64,000 nt of DNA. Origin: Slackia sp. GTDB lineage: Bacteria; Actinomycetota; Coriobacteriia; Coriobacteriales; Eggerthellaceae. Position 1 is the first letter of the stretch. The number at the start of each line of letters is the position of its first letter. The notes beneath the pieces were generated by a model that saw only the letters and a list, made by a program, of their open reading frames with translations, was not told the origin of the DNA and did no database searches. Made by a program: the position numbers and the translations under genes. Below are positions 63,762 through 64,000 of the stretch, piece by piece. The stretch is from positions 1-64,000 of the forward strand of contig JARIED010000019.1 of the NCBI GenBank assembly GCA_029266945.1, read 5' to 3'.

Positions 63762-64000
63762 CTAGTTCTTCGCGAAACGCAGCGAGATGCGCTGGTCACG
63801 TAGCGAGCAGTGCTGGCAGATAGAACACGCCACGCTGCATTCGTCGCACGGCACACGCTCGTCGATCCAGGCGATATCGCGATCGGCGCGGATATAGAAG
63901 TCGCCGATAGCGGCGCGAATGGCGCATGCGGCAAGATAAGGCCTGGTCACGCGATCGGCAGGCATTTTACCCATTTCTTTTTTCAAATCGTTGGCCGTAA
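63762..64000 (-). CDS. Cys-rich small protein of unknown function (5' end probably outside window)
   Basis: Open frame to window edge; CDECSVACSICQHCSLRDQRISLRFAKN. Confidence 0.4.
   Translation of the reverse strand, partial: TANDLKKEMGKMPADRVTRPYLAACAIRAAIGDFYIRADRDIAWIDERVPCDECSVACSICQHCSLRDQRISLRFAKN

Overview
High-GC bacterial chromosome segment. Gene content suggests an Eggerthellaceae/Coriobacteriia-like anaerobe: dnaK-grpE-dnaJ-hspR-clpB operon, membrane-bound LuxR regulators, and many Mo/W oxidoreductases (taxonomy is inference). Main blocks: (1) a frameshifted PPi-PFK-like gene and an ECF sigma/ABC exporter operon; (2) an SLH-type surface protein gene carrying three disabling lesions; (3) csoR-copA with a plausible internal start for a CopZ-like domain; (4) HicAB; (5) a heat-shock operon with HspR, while htpG has a perfect CIRCE element; (6) two paralogous, inverted LuxR / triheme-cytochrome-SUOX / SUOX modules about 17 kb apart, one with NrfD and FeS subunits; (7) an operon joining GlpA/GlpB-like flavoproteins, a FecCD-type metallophore transporter and a TiaS-like protein; (8) Dcm-Fic-YaaA, with Fic flanked by direct repeats whose hairpin shows a compensatory base-pair change; (9) PsrABC/DmsABC-like operon with TorD, and a divergent aldehyde ferredoxin oxidoreductase; (10) MazG. 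No tRNA, rRNA or convincing CRISPR array was seen. The strongest candidates for something undescribed are the duplicated cytochrome/SUOX modules, the TiaS-containing transport operon, the Fic repeat pair and the structured intergenic element at 39401-39540. Product names come from motif recognition by eye; no database search was run.
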